Assembly: GCA_963989385.1 (NCBI GenBank)
Contig: OZ022513.1
Location: forward strand, 20,897,928-20,961,927
From: Ctena decussata
Taxonomy: Eukaryota > Mollusca > Bivalvia > Lucinida > Lucinidae
Direction of reading: 5' to 3'
DNA: 64,000 nucleotides
Shown: positions 46,145 through 55,650 of the stretch, piece after piece
How the letters are laid out: each line of letters starts with the position of its first letter
Position numbering within the stretch: position 1 is the first letter of the stretch
Notes under the pieces: generated by a model
The model's input: the letters and a program-made list of their open reading frames with translations, nothing else
Database searches by the model: none
Told to the model about the DNA's origin: nothing
Translations under genes and position numbers: made by a program

Positions 46145-46400
46145 TAAAAAGATAGTCAGTGATCAGGAATTAATACAATCAAATCCTACATCCCGCAATT
46201 AAATCCCAAAGGGACAGAAACACACACACACCAATTGACAAACGTTCATGAAAAACACATACTGTAAACCGAATGAACAGCTCTTTCCCAAACAGGTGGT
46301 CATTCAGCTACCCTAACAATAAACAACAGCAACATCTATTTTTACCTAATTTCTAATTTAAATTACAAAACAAGACAAAACAAAATAGGAAATTATTCAA
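46145..46400. repeat. Dispersed repeat, copy within the transposon
   Basis: Matches 61240-61470 in order and orientation: 'gtgatcaggaattaatac', 'gtaaaccgaatgaacagctc', 'tcattcagctaccc', 'catctatttttac' and 'acaaaacaaga'. It probably represents a separate insertion. Type unknown. Confidence 0.7.
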
Positions 46401-46439
46401 ATGACCATATTTCTGGAGACCATAGATAGGATATGAAAG

Positions 46440-46653
46440 TCCTGAAGAGGGCAGGGATGCAAACATATAAACCCTTCTGAAATTGTCTCAGCTAAGATGG
46501 GCTGGCCATGTCACCAGAACAAATGCACAGATGAAAGATATTCACAGCCGCTGTCTGAGATACGTTTACCAAAGAAAATATTCAGAGGAGAACTTGAGTG
46601 TGAAAATGTTCATAAGGTTGCAAGAAGAAATGATACAAGAACACTCTTAAAGG
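46440..46653 (+). pseudogene. LINE protein C-terminal fragment
   Basis: In one frame LLKLSQLRWAGHVTRTNAQM (46471-46530) is visible, the well-conserved segment downstream of the RT domain in RTE/related LINE proteins. The sequence runs to 'aacactcttaaaggtagg', where the TRIM is inserted, and resumes at 47081. Confidence 0.72.
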
Positions 46654-46657
46654 TAGG

Positions 46658-46812
46658 TGTCACGGACTCTTAAAAAGTCTCACGCCCGGGCCGGGGATCG
46701 AACCCGGGACCTTTCGATCTAAAGTCTCGCACTCTACCAGGTCGCTATAAAAGCCGGGTTGTACCGCAAGGCAGTACAAGTGTATTATATACCTAACCAT
46801 TACCCTGTGACA
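46658..46812 (-). repeat. TRIM 3' LTR
   Basis: 155 bp, TG...CA termini extended to TGTCAC/GTGACA. On the minus strand it contains a TATA-like TATATAAT (46791-46784), a short inverted repeat TTGTAC...GTACAA (46780-46760), the tRNA-like segment (46746-46684) and a T-run (46676-46672). Confidence 0.92.
46684..46746 (-). promoter_or_regulatory. tRNA-Lys-like segment with pol III boxes in the LTR
   Basis: On the minus strand: TAGCGACCTGGTAGAG (A-box-like, imperfect), GAGACTTTAGATCGAAAGG in the anticodon region, then a perfect B box GGTTCGATCCC (46704-46694) inside a T-arm CCGGG/CCCGG, then CCCGGGCG. The 3' half matches the style of tRNA-Lys. The 5' acceptor strand is missing, so it is not a working tRNA gene. 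TTTTT follows 8 or more bases later, a possible pol III terminator. The same segment is in the other LTR at 47014-46952. Confidence 0.7.
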
Positions 46813-46824
46813 TTCTCCCCCTCC
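46813..46824 (-). other. Polypurine tract of the TRIM
   Basis: GGAGGGGGAGAA on the minus strand, directly abutting the 3' LTR, in the position used to prime plus-strand cDNA. Confidence 0.85.
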
Positions 46825-46911
46825 ATATTGAATTCGTCCTCGAATTCTCAGGAGTTACAAGAATCACTGGAAATGAGACTTAAGGAGTTCTAATGCACAT
46901 GTGGGTCATTT

Positions 46912-46924
46912 ACGTTGGGCGCCA
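46912..46924 (-). other. Primer-binding site of the TRIM
   Basis: TGGCGCCCAACGT on the minus strand, 2 bp inside the 5' LTR. It is complementary to a tRNA 3' end ACGTTGGGCG plus CCA, as in animal tRNA-Lys(CTT). Confidence 0.82.
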
Positions 46925-46926
46925 TT

Positions 46927-47080
46927 TGTCACGGACTCTTAAAAAATCTCCGCCCGGGCCGGGGATCGAACCCGGGACCTTTCGATCTAAAGTCTCGCAC
47001 TCTACCACGTCGCTATAAAAGCCGGCTTGTACCGCAAGGCAGTACAAGTGTATTATATACCTAACCATTACCCTGTGACA
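46927..47080 (-). repeat. TRIM 5' LTR
   Basis: 154 bp, near-identical to the LTR at 46658-46812 and with the same internal order of signals. Differences include 'aaaaaatctccgc' against 'aaaaagtctcacgc' and single changes in the A-box and upstream regions. Confidence 0.92.
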
Positions 47081-47084
47081 TAGG

Positions 47085-47215
47085 CAAAGGCATAAAAAGT
47101 GCTAACACAGACATCATGCACCACCCAGTGGTACTTCCGTCCCCAGATTTATCTTGTTGTATTTGCTACAGATAATGTAGAGCAAATTTTTGGCTAATCA
47201 GCCACCAATGGCCAC
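47085..47215 (+). pseudogene. LINE C-terminal tail resuming after the TRIM
   Basis: Reads CCICYR (47157-47174, preceded by PSPDLS) and, after a stop, NFWLISHQWPH, a decayed Cys-Cys-His-His motif found at the C-terminus of RTE-related LINE proteins. It continues the fragment at 46440-46653 once the TRIM and one TAGG are discounted. Confidence 0.55.
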
Positions 47216-47569
47216 ACTAAACCAACTAGCACTGCAGACAAGTAAGATTAGGGTGATCACTGTCAGATATAAAAATACTGTCTGTGTGTTGGGCAGGCGG
47301 GTCTAGTACACTGTCTCTGTCATTAGTTTTCAGTGATGCTTTTAAATTCCAAACTAAGCTATTCAATACCATTTGATTATCAGTAACTAAAATCAATAAT
47401 TCAAACTTTGGGTCAAATGTGATGTTATTAAGTGGCATATGACAGGATGCGCTTTGCTATTCAGTTACAGTTCTTGTGTATACTTACGGGCACTATATGG
47501 TATTGAAAGCTCAGCAATCAGTATAACATTAGAAACACGAGCAAAAGAATTATCAACAATATACCTTCC
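47216..47569. other. Inner right part of the transposon, nothing recognised
   Basis: Between the LINE tail and the right TIR. A 70-codon minus-strand ORF (47438-47226) shows no domain. Confidence 0.4.
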
Positions 47570-48117
47570 AATGTAGAATTTCGATCTTACATTTCTAATC
47601 TAATTACTTATATTTTCTTGAATCAAGGGCAGATAATTCAGGTTTTGATATGCCTATGATAGTTTTCTCATAATTCTGCAATGCATACTATCATACCAAT
47701 ATAATTACAAAGTTTACTTAATGTATCTGCACAAATAAAGAAAAATTGTGGTTTTTCGCAAAGTTGGAGAAGCAAAAATAAGTAAAAGTCCTGTTACCAC
47801 TTATAAGGTCATACATTGGTATTGAATAAGCAAACAATGGCAAGTTATATAACACAATTAATTAATACATATGCCTGTATTATTTCAAATCATAACGGTA
47901 AATCAGTCATTATTACTTATAGAGATAATTGAAAAAATCATACATGGTAAGGTGTGTGGTGGAATTACCCCACCCACTTTGACACTGCGCTCCACTCAAA
48001 ATACACTCCCGATGAGATCAGTATTTCAATATATGAAAGCCAACACTTACAAGTAGAGATTGGCGAGGTTTGGTGAAAATCCATTTGTAACCAGAAAATG
48101 GCCCTTATGGAGACCCC
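47570..48117. repeat. Right long terminal inverted repeat
   Basis: Inverted partner of 42189-42762; ends GCCCTTATGGAGACCCC. ORFs over it are shadows. Confidence 0.92.
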
Positions 48118-48131
48118 CCCCCCCCCCCCCC
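48114..48131. repeat. Run of 18 C at the right transposon end
   Basis: The terminal CCCC of the TIR is extended into a homopolymer before the host repeat resumes at 'tttgttcaaaagg'. It obscures any target-site duplication. Confidence 0.9.
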
Positions 48132-49257
48132 TTTGTTCAAAAGGTCTGAGTAAAATGACCAACATGGCAACCCCTCCCATATATGGTAAAACATCTTTAA
48201 AAAGCTTCTTCTCCAGGTCCCAATGACCGATGGCCATAATACTTGATGTGTATCATTGGGTACTCGAGTACCATCAGGGTTGTTCAAATGATGACCGTGG
48301 GCTAATCTTGACCTTTTTTACGGTAAGGTAAAATGAGGAAATGTTAGAACATAAGATATCGTGGACAGTTTTAAAGATTTAGGCCTCAAAATTGGTATAT
48401 ACAGTCATCTTAATGAGTACATGAAGATTTAAGAGTGAAAGAGGTCATAGTCGTTCTTTGATCTCTGACCCTGAATTCTCATATTTTGACAATTTCAAAC
48501 TTTTACTCAAAAGCTACTGGGCCAGTTGAAAACAAATATTATATAGATCTACCAGGGTTGATTGAATGAAACTGTGTTCAAATGGTCTGGGTCACATGAT
48601 CAGCATGGCCGCCATGTATGGTTAAAACTTCTCCTGAACCAATAGTCAGATGGTTAGTAGCATCGGGTACTCAAGTTCAATCAAGATTGTTAAGATCATG
48701 ACATTGGGTTGACCCTGACCTTTTCAGCGGCATAGTCAAATATGAGTAAATGTTAGAACATGAGATTTCTTGGGAAATTTGAAACATGTAGGCCTAAATT
48801 ATGGTATAAACAGTCATCGTAATGCGTATGCGAGGATTTATGAATGCAAGAGGTCAAGGTCATTATTTGACCTATGACCCAGGACTCTCATATTTTGCTA
48901 ATTTCAAACATTTCTTCAAAAGCCACCAGAAATGTAACCAAATTTCATAGAAAGCCTCCAGCGGCTGAGGGAGTTTGATATTTTTTGGCAAGGTTAAATT
49001 TATTTCTGGTGCTTTTATATGGGAAAATGGTTAAATATAAGAGTTCATGTGACTTGTAGATAACTTTGGTGCAGACGTTAATAAATACAGCCAAATAAGC
49101 GAGTATTTGAACATTTGTAGCAATAGAGGACAAGGTCATGTTTTGAGCTTTAACCAATATCTGTCATATTTGGACAGTTTAAAGTACCAGGTTTGTTCAA
49201 ATGATGATCCTCAGGTGAGCAATTTAGGGCCTCGTGGCCCTCTTTTTGTCTGTAAGG
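48132..49257. repeat. Host repeat resuming after the transposon
   Basis: Two to three diverged units of the 455-bp-type repeat ('ttcttctccaggtccc', 'ctcgagtaccatcaggg', 'gtcacatgatcagcatggcc'). It ends 'ggtgagcaatttagggcctcgtggccctctttttg', given here in parts: GGTGAGCAATTTAGGG and CTCGTGGCCCTC. The last part has a short palindrome and matches the start of the copy at 55880. Confidence 0.75.
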
Positions 49258-49803
49258 ACGGGTCTCCATAAGGCCCATTTCATGGCTTGAATCGTTTTCC
49301 TTCAAACTTTTCTAGTTATAAGAACTATGTATTGGCTCTTGATTGACGAAATATTAGATTACACAGAAATCATTTAACCATGATACAAATGATATAAGTG
49401 GGTGGGGTAATTTCACATGATTCTTACCTCTATCTCTAAAATTCTGTATCATTTACAGGAAACTATAGGCAAATATCAATTGTTATAGAATGGTACAGAT
49501 ACATGTACAGTGTATACCGGTAAGTAGCTGCAGAAGATTTCCGGAAATGCTTCTTAATGATGTTGTATACTTAAGTCATACCTAAATTTTGGACATTTTA
49601 GTCTCCAACTTTACGAAAAAAAAAACATTTTTTTCAATTTCAGAGCAATTAAAAAGAAATCTCATAATTAAAGTGGATACAATGGACATTATAAAATCAT
49701 AAGGGATCATTTATACACTCAGTTGTTTTAGAGTTATATGCCCCTGAATATGGAAAAAACGTTTTTTTGGGTGTTTTTTTTTTTTTCAAAATAAAAGTTT
49801 CTT
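49258..49803. repeat. Solo relative of the long TIR, copy A
   Basis: Begins GGGTCTCCATAAGGCCCAT, like the 5.9-kb transposon end. It then follows the same layout: 'aagtgggtggggtaattt', 'ctccaactttacgaaa', 'catttttttcaatttcag' and 'tatgcccctgaatatgg'. About 540 bp, the length of one TIR, and diverged. It looks like a single leftover end or a MITE derived from a sister family. Confidence 0.65.
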
Positions 49804-49804
49804 A

Positions 49805-50320
49805 AAGGCCCACTCTATGACAAGAATAGATTTCCACCATACTTCGTGCATTATAAGTACTTTGTGTTGACAGCTATTTTTTGATATAGTAAAGTGACTA
49901 GTAATGAGTAACCAGCAGTAAGTAAGCTACAGATGGGTGGGATAATGTCACATGATTATTGCCTGTATTTCTAAGATGTAATACGTTTTATCAGAAATCG
50001 TAGCCAAACATCAATTATTATATAATGGTACAGATACATATGAGCCGCGACACGACAAAAACCAACAATGTGGTTGTGCGCCCAGTGCAGACTCAGAACA
50101 GCCTGGGCATCCGCCAAGTCTTATCAGACTCTTCGCTCAGCGCTTAAAGGATAGCTAAGGGTCTAAGCTACCTCCATGCGGACAGCGAAGGCTCTGATCA
50201 GACTGGGCGGATGCCCAGGCTGATCTAAGTCTGTGCTGGGCGCACAACCACATTGTTGGTTTTCTCGCGTCGCGGCTCATATGTACATGTACCAAACAAA
50301 AGATGCAGAAGGTTTTATCT
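49805..50320. repeat. Solo relative of the long TIR, copy B
   Basis: Same orientation as copy A: 'aaaggcccactctatgac', 'atgggtgggataatgtcac' and 'caaacatcaattattat', continuing after the MITE at 50041-50279 with 'acatgtaccaaacaaaag' and 'gcagaaggtttt'. It is truncated on the right by another repeat. Confidence 0.62.
50041..50279. mobile_element. Palindromic MITE, 239 bp, TA duplication
   Basis: The arms TGAGCCGCGACACGAC... and ...CGCGTCGCGGCTCA pair for about 75 bp, through 'ccaacaatgtggttgtgcgc' and 'cagcctgggcatccgcc'. TA flanks at 50039-50040 and 50280-50281. It is inserted in copy B of the TIR-like repeat and in the same family as 7549-7773. An RNA copy would fold into one long hairpin. 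Confidence 0.92.
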
Positions 50321-50321
50321 T

Positions 50322-51670
50322 TCCTGAGCCAGAGGCTCCAGCGGAGCTTATAGGACAGTAGTCTTCAGCGTCCACCAACCGTGCGTCCGTCCGCCCGATC
50401 GTCATCAACATTTTCAAACAACTTCTCCATTGAAACTACTTAGCCAGTTTCATTTAGATTTCATATGCAGCTTTCAGGCAAATGGGAAAAATAAGTTTAC
50501 ATATTTGGACTAGATCATATGACCAAAATGGCCGCTATGCCTATATATGGTAAAAAATTAAAAAATCTTCTCATGTAGAATGACTAAGGCGATTGCCTTG
50601 TAACTTTGTATGTAGCATTTGGGACTCTAGTACTGCAAAGCTCATATAATTGATGATCCTGGGTTGACCCAAACCTATTTTATGCCAAGGTCAAATTTGG
50701 TCTCTTAGGCTTTTGAATAGGAAAAGCTGAAAAAGTGCAGTTTCAGGATGCTATTGTGCTCAGTGATATGAAATTGCATCAAATTCACCCTATATGAATT
50801 CTAGAGGTCAATGTTATTTAATGACCTTGGCAAAAAGGTCACTCGTCTGTTGTCTGTCATCATTTTAAACGACTTCTCTAAAACTACTAGCCTATTAGGC
50901 CAATTTCATATTAATTTCATATGCAGCCTTCTGGCAAAGAGGGAAAGACAGTTTTTACATTTGGTCTAGGTCACATGACCAAGATGGCCGCCATGCCCAT
51001 ATATGTTGAAAACACTCAGCATTTTCTGTTCAAACGCATAATGGACTTTTGAACAGTTACATGATCAAGATGACCGCCATGCTCATATATGGTGAAAACG
51101 CTAAAAAATCTTCTTCTCCAGAACCAGTGGGATAATTGCCTTAAAACTTGGTATATAGCATTTGGGACACAAAAACTACAACGTGTATGTAAACGATGAT
51201 GCTGAGCTGACCTTGAGCTATTTATGCCTAAGTCAAAATTGGTCCCATAGGTTTTGAACATGAAATGCTAACTGACCTTGAACTTAAAATTCAAATAGGG
51301 TGAATTTGCTGCATTTCCATATCACAATAGCATTGAAGAAACTTGGTAAAGGATCACTAGGCAATGCTACATACTAAATTTCAAACATCTGAGCCAAGCA
51401 GTTTTGAAGAAGATGATTTTTTATTGTATTTTATTTTCGAACCCAAGACCCCCCTGCAGGGCCTTTTTTGACCTCAGGGCCTCTATTTGAACAAACCTCG
51501 TAGAGTTCTACTAGACAAAGCTTCATACCAAATACCAAGGCCCTAGGCCCAGCGGTTTCAGAGAAGATGTTGTTTGAGGCAAATTGTTGACGACGGACGA
51601 AGGACGACTGACGAAGGACGACGGACATTGGCTGATCACAATAGCTCACCTCGACCTTAAGGATCAGGTG
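50322..51670. repeat. Dispersed TIR repeat, CCTGAGCC tip
   Basis: Left end 'tcctgagccagaggctcc' and GTCCGTCCG microsatellite; right end GACGGACGAAGGACG, then 'gctcacctcgacc' and 'aggatcaggtgac'. The interior has two diverged units with 'catgaccaagatggccgcc' and 'cttcttctccagaacc'. Same superfamily as 31727-32430 and 38661-41390. No coding content. Confidence 0.7.
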
Positions 51671-51962
51671 ACTTAAAAATTGCATTAAAATAAACGTGAA
51701 AGGAGTTTAATAAGAACTGAAATATTTAAAACGAAACTAAAGTAAAACTAAAATAGGGATTTTAATTTAAATAAATCATACAGTCACAACTTAGTAACGA
51801 CAATCAGTTCAACTGATCCAAATCCTGTCAAAAAGTTCTAATACACAGACACAAGTTATACATACTAGGCTTTATATAAACTGACAATATAATTCAACAG
51901 TCAGACATACGAGTTCTATCTCACAGGCATTAGTAGACATAGATCTAATAAAAAGATGTTAC
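51671..51962. other. Intron-like spacer
   Basis: AT-rich sequence between the repeat and the CCP exon; nothing recognised. Confidence 0.45.
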
Positions 51963-52133
51963 CTTGATATCTACAATGCGGTATTTCTTTACTCCAAGAT
52001 CCGTTTATCAAACACGAAAATATGTCGTCTCCTTCAACTTCGAAGTCATCGTTGCATTTCAGTGTTACAGTTGTAGTGGCGTTCGCCAAAGATACTTCAC
52101 CATGACCGTTCTGGAAATCTAAACTTTCGCAAT
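51963..52133 (-). CDS. Sushi/CCP domain exon (phase 1-1)
   Basis: A 171-bp minus-strand exon with acceptor 'gggttgttttgtag' ending at 52134 and donor GTAACA (51962-51957). The 57-codon product has the four cysteines and spacing of a complement-control module: DCESLDFQNG, TVTLKCNDDF, IFSCLINGSWS and PHCRYQ, with the conserved NGSW tryptophan. Both introns are phase 1. It is the most 5' of the four recognised exons. CCP plus Ig domains suggests an adhesion or pattern-recognition receptor acting at the cell surface or in haemolymph; the exact family is unknown. Confidence 0.82.
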
Positions 52134-52617
52134 CTACAAAACAACCCATTTGAGCACAAATTTATACTTATTATTCAAACATATTTCATTGTTTCGTGAT
52201 GAAAATATTAACCTCCGCTTTACACAACATTTCCTTGCAGATACGACAGCCATCATAGCATTATTATAAGCAAGACACCAACGGTCTGTTTATTCCTGGT
52301 CATTGTTTGCAGAAACAAGAATGAATAAACCCCTCATGTTGCCATGGTAGCACTGATGTCCAAAAACATCTATATTTGAAAGAATTGTGCTAATCAGTAG
52401 TAATAGGTTGGTCTTGCTAGATTACTAAGTGGTTGGCATACTAATTTGCATGGTCTTGCTAGATTACTACTATTGCATTGGGGAGTAGAATGAAATGAAA
52501 AAAAACGTACATATCTTATTCGCATGAGCCGGCGACTCCAGGGAATCTTATATATTGGTTTTGCTAGATTGCTACTATTTCGCTTAACATAGAGTAGAAC
52601 TTGGATGAACTAAAACG
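52134..52617. other. Intron-like stretch
   Basis: Contains a local repetition: 'ggtcttgctagattacta' at about 52411 and 52451, and 'ggttttgctagattgcta' at 52557. No coding feature. Confidence 0.45.
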
Positions 52618-52619
52618 TA

Positions 52620-53518
52620 CGAGGGGCGTTCGAAAAGTAATGCAAATGACGTAATTTCTCGGTAACCAACATAAAAACAGAACTTCTGATTGCAAAGCAC
52701 ATAAAGCTATTATATGCGTAGGAAAGTCTGCAAGCATGGTGTATTTTTTTTAAAAAAGGCGCATTTTTAACTTCCTTGAAAGAGGTATACTCTAAAGACA
52801 CTGCAGAATTTTAGTTTAGTAGGCCGTAATTTTTATATCAGCAGTCTTTGTTTTGTTTTCATTTTTGCTACTTAAATAAAATGCCCAGGCAATGTTGTCC
52901 TGTAAATATCGCGAAAATTATTTTTAATCTGGGTTCCATACTGGCCCGGGAATATGAATTATGTAGTAGCAAATTCCCCATTTCTACCAAAAATTAAATG
53001 ATTTTGTAATGAAAACAAGTGTATTAGCATTCAAAATCTTGTTAGCAAGAGCATTTACATGGGTCAACGAAAACCTGTCAATAAATTCAAATTAATGCCA
53101 AAAACGAAGCCTCTACAAGCTTTTAAAAATGACGTTAACGTATATTTCAATAACGTCATAAGAATTGCGCATTGCTTTGCAAGGAATAAATCGATAACAG
53201 TTGCCAGCCTTCTAACTTTTGTATGAATATTGTGGGGAACAATGGACAAGCAACTGACAAAGATTAATTTTGTATTTGCAACGGTATTTGACTTGAATGC
53301 CCAACACTGAAATGATTTTACATATGAAATAAGGCCAGTGGTATGACAGGGGCTTAATAAAATGCGTTGTAAGTCAATATGGAAAAGTGTCTTTGTACAG
53401 CTTTGGTAACATTGTAAAGACAAAATATAGTGTTTTCAGCATATGCATAGCATTTGTACCCAGTATTCCCGTAACCAAAGTTATGAGGCCATTTGCATTA
53501 CTTTTCGAACGCCCCTCG
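52620..53518. mobile_element. Mariner-type MITE, 899 bp, TA duplication
   Basis: CGAGGGGCGTTCGAAAAGT at the left is perfectly inverted at the right, and the repeat extends through AATGCAAATG. TA flanks at 52618-52619 and 53519-53520. The interior has ORFs up to 119 codons on the minus strand that show no transposase motifs. It is non-autonomous. Confidence 0.9.
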
Positions 53519-53529
53519 TATATATTTTA

Positions 53530-53805
53530 ATTCACCTGAGTAATCAGGAAAATTACAGTTTTACTGGCTCCGTCGCAGGTCGTCCCTGTGTTCGTCGTCC
53601 GGCGTCCGTCAACAATTTCAAAGACCTTAACCAAAAACCACTTGGTCGACTGCGATCAAAGTTTATATGTTTCCTCCAGAGTTCGGATGAACGGCAGTTT
53701 GAAACAAGTTCATATGTCTCCATCAGAGCTAGGACGAACGGAAGTTCGAACCAAAGTTCATATGTCTCCTCCAGAGTTAGGATGAACAGAAGTTTGAGCA
53801 AATGA
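53530..53805. repeat. Short dispersed repeat with 57-bp tandem units
   Basis: Begins 'attcacctgagtaatcagg', a decayed tip of the GCTCACCTGAGC family. It includes 'cgtcgtccggcgtccgtc' and then three units containing 'tcatatgtctcc(t/a)(c/t)cagag' and 'gatgaacgg/agaagtttga' (53655-53805). The overlapping ORFs on both strands come from the repetition. Confidence 0.65.
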
Positions 53806-53813
53806 TGCTAATA

Positions 53814-53850
53814 CGAGGGTTGATCAAGAAGTAATGTCACTGCCGCTATA
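53814..53850. mobile_element. Orphan mariner-type left end
   Basis: CGAGGGTTGATCAAGAAGTA preceded by TA (53812-53813) resembles the mariner ends at 8600 and 52620. No inverted partner was found in the next few kilobases, so the right part is lost or too diverged. Confidence 0.5.
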
Positions 53851-54889
53851 AAATCATATAAAAGAAAGAGAGAAAATCAAAATTTCGAATCTAAGTAACT
53901 TAATCTATTTGAAGTATGGTCTGAAAATGTCATAATAGTATAATGCACAGTAATCGAGATACCTAGGTAGACAGAAGGCATGGAAACGACATGCGCTGCA
54001 CGTCAATGACGTTGTTTACTTCCCAGACGAAGTTTCGATATTATGTAATGTCCAAAGCAGCATATTCCTAGTTCCAGCATAGCACTACTGTCTGTTCACC
54101 CATGCTTATCTCATTTTCCAGTATCATTTGAATTGCTCCGCAGCTCGTGCTCCAGAATTTGCACCACATTCGAATTGCAGAACATCGATCTGCATATATG
54201 GGGTCCAAACAAGAGTAACGTTATTGTCTAATATTGCACATAAAGGTCTTCCGGTTTTCAGACGATCCTCTAGCTACGCATCTGCACCTTTACAGCGCTG
54301 ATTTCACCTTTACACAAGCCTCGTAATAACTGTGTTATCTAAACAGCTCTAGAGTCTCTATTTCTGATAGTGCTAATTTGAGGCAAAACCGCAAATATAG
54401 CCGCTGACGCGTTTGTCAGAAATCGACATTTTTTAACTCGGCAGTAGTATGCATTACCACTACCTCTCGAACTTCAAACTGCAGTGACGATACTAGAGTT
54501 TCAACAATGGGCGGCAAAAATATATTTCGTCATCGTATCAAATTTTTATCCGAATTGGCGCGTTAGTTTGATTTTAATTTGTGTTTGCCCTTGAAAATTA
54601 TGTTCATGTAATTAACGTTATTCTGATGTGTGGCGCGATAGCGTCGTTTGCATACTTTAAACGCCTCTTTAATTGGATTGAATCGGCATAAGATTCCAGC
54701 TTTATATTTATCCTCTAAATCAGAACTGAATTACAGTGTAGCTTGATATATTTTTATAATAATGCTATGATGAAAAAACTGGAAATTCCTCGTCTTGGTA
54801 TAAATGGCCTGTATTCACATTAAAAAATGTCCCCCACCCCGGTGGCTCTCTCAACCTGTGTTTATCTTCTGTGTGTGAGGGCGAATAAT
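53851..54889. other. Unannotated stretch
   Basis: May be the interior of the orphan mariner element. I looked for mariner transposase motifs on both strands and saw none. Includes 'ccccgctgacgcg'-type GC patches but no gene. Confidence 0.4.
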
Positions 54890-55650
54890 TGGCTCTATAT
54901 TGAAACTCGCTATGTCTTAATTGACTTTTCGCGAACGGTCCTCAATAACGTAGAAACTATCAAGTACGTCGGCATAACCATTACCAATGATTTGAAATGG
55001 AACACACATGTCAGCGAAATTTGCACAAAGGTTAATAGGACCCTTGGCTTCCTCACGCGTAACTTGGCAGCGTGTCCACAGGACGTTAAAGAGTCAGCAT
55101 ACAAGGGACTGGTGCGTCCAGTCCTGGAGTATGGTAGTTCAGTTACGGACCCCGCCAAAGTATTCTTCTTCAAGATGAACTTGAGAAGGTGCAGAAAATG
55201 GCAGCTAGATTTGTAACAGGAATTCACACGATATGAAACTGGGAGTATGACTTGCATTCTGAACAAACTTAAGTATAAATCTCTGAAAAAAGAGAAGGAA
55301 AGATAGTAGACTCATAATGCTTTACAAAGGTCTGAAGGGTGCAGCCAGTTTACCCATAAATGACCTTGTTCCCCCCAAGTAGGCGTACCAGGAATCATCA
55401 TTCCCTGCCGTTTCAAACCCCATTGGCTGGGACTGACATTTACAAGTCTAGTTTCTTCCCCCAGACATTTAGAGATTGGAATTCCCTGGAAGATTCCCTT
55501 ATTTCCGCTGCTTAGTGTGCAGAGGATTCAATTACTAAGTTTACTTCTCTTATAAGGGCTAGGGACTAACTTCCCTGATCACAGGTGCTGGTGAATGATT
55601 GTCCTTGGACGTATCACCAGTAAACAATTCTGATTCTGATTCTGATTCTG
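54890..55650 (+). pseudogene. CR1/L2-type LINE 3' end, decayed
   Basis: The first frame (to 55216) reads VETIKYVGITITNDLKWNTH, then VNRTLGFLTRNLAACPQDV and YKGLVRPVLEYGSSV, the canonical segment after the RT domain in CR1/L2/Jockey-type LINEs. After frame breaks come EKVQKMAARFVTG (about 55175-55215), MLYKGLKGAASLPINDLV (55318-55370), then FRDWNSLEDSLI (about 55468-55503). The element ends with an (ATTCTG)n tail at 55627-55650, the usual 3' terminus of CR1/L2 elements. It is 5'-truncated. Confidence 0.82.

Larger units (their letters stand above)
46658..47080 (-). mobile_element. TRIM (miniature LTR retrotransposon) with tRNA-like LTRs
   Basis: Two direct repeats of 155 and 154 bp, each TGTCAC...GTGACA, flank 114 bp of interior. 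A 4-bp target duplication TAGG lies at 46654-46657 and 47081-47084. Read on the minus strand, the 5' LTR (47080-46927) is followed after 2 bp by a primer-binding site TGGCGCCCAACGT, and the 3' LTR (46812-46658) is preceded by a polypurine tract GGAGGGGGAGAA. No protein is encoded, so it must use enzymes of another LTR element. The LTRs differ by about three substitutions and one small indel, so the insertion is fairly young. It sits inside a LINE tail inside the 5.9-kb transposon. Confidence 0.92.
42189..48117 (+). mobile_element. DNA transposon, 5.9 kb, long TIRs, THAP-like/DDE plus SWIM
   Basis: The termini are GGGGTCTCCATAAGGGC and GCCCTTATGGAGACCCC, and the inverted repeats extend about 550 bp inward. 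Between them lie a broken transposase gene (43976-45549), a SWIM domain ORF (45550-46029) and later insertions: a LINE tail and a TRIM. The protein architecture and DDE order place it in the IS5/Harbinger-like superfamily with THAP-like zinc fingers; ISL2EU-type elements are the closest I know. No clear TSD is visible: the left flank ends 'gaatggaaaga', and the right flank is a C-run followed by 'tttgttc'. The element is inactive as it stands. Confidence 0.88.

Noticed and set aside
46658..47080. A SINE dimer instead of a TRIM
   Set aside because: TG/CA-type termini, a PBS 2 bp inside one LTR, a polypurine tract against the other and a 4-bp TSD together fit an LTR element; SINEs have none of these.
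42189..48117. A Maverick/Polinton element because of the long TIRs
   Set aside because: Far too short, and no polymerase B, integrase, ATPase or protease is present; the encoded protein is a DDE transposase.
53064..53423. 119-codon minus-strand ORF
   Set aside because: It lies inside the 899-bp mariner MITE and lacks any transposase motif; most likely chance.
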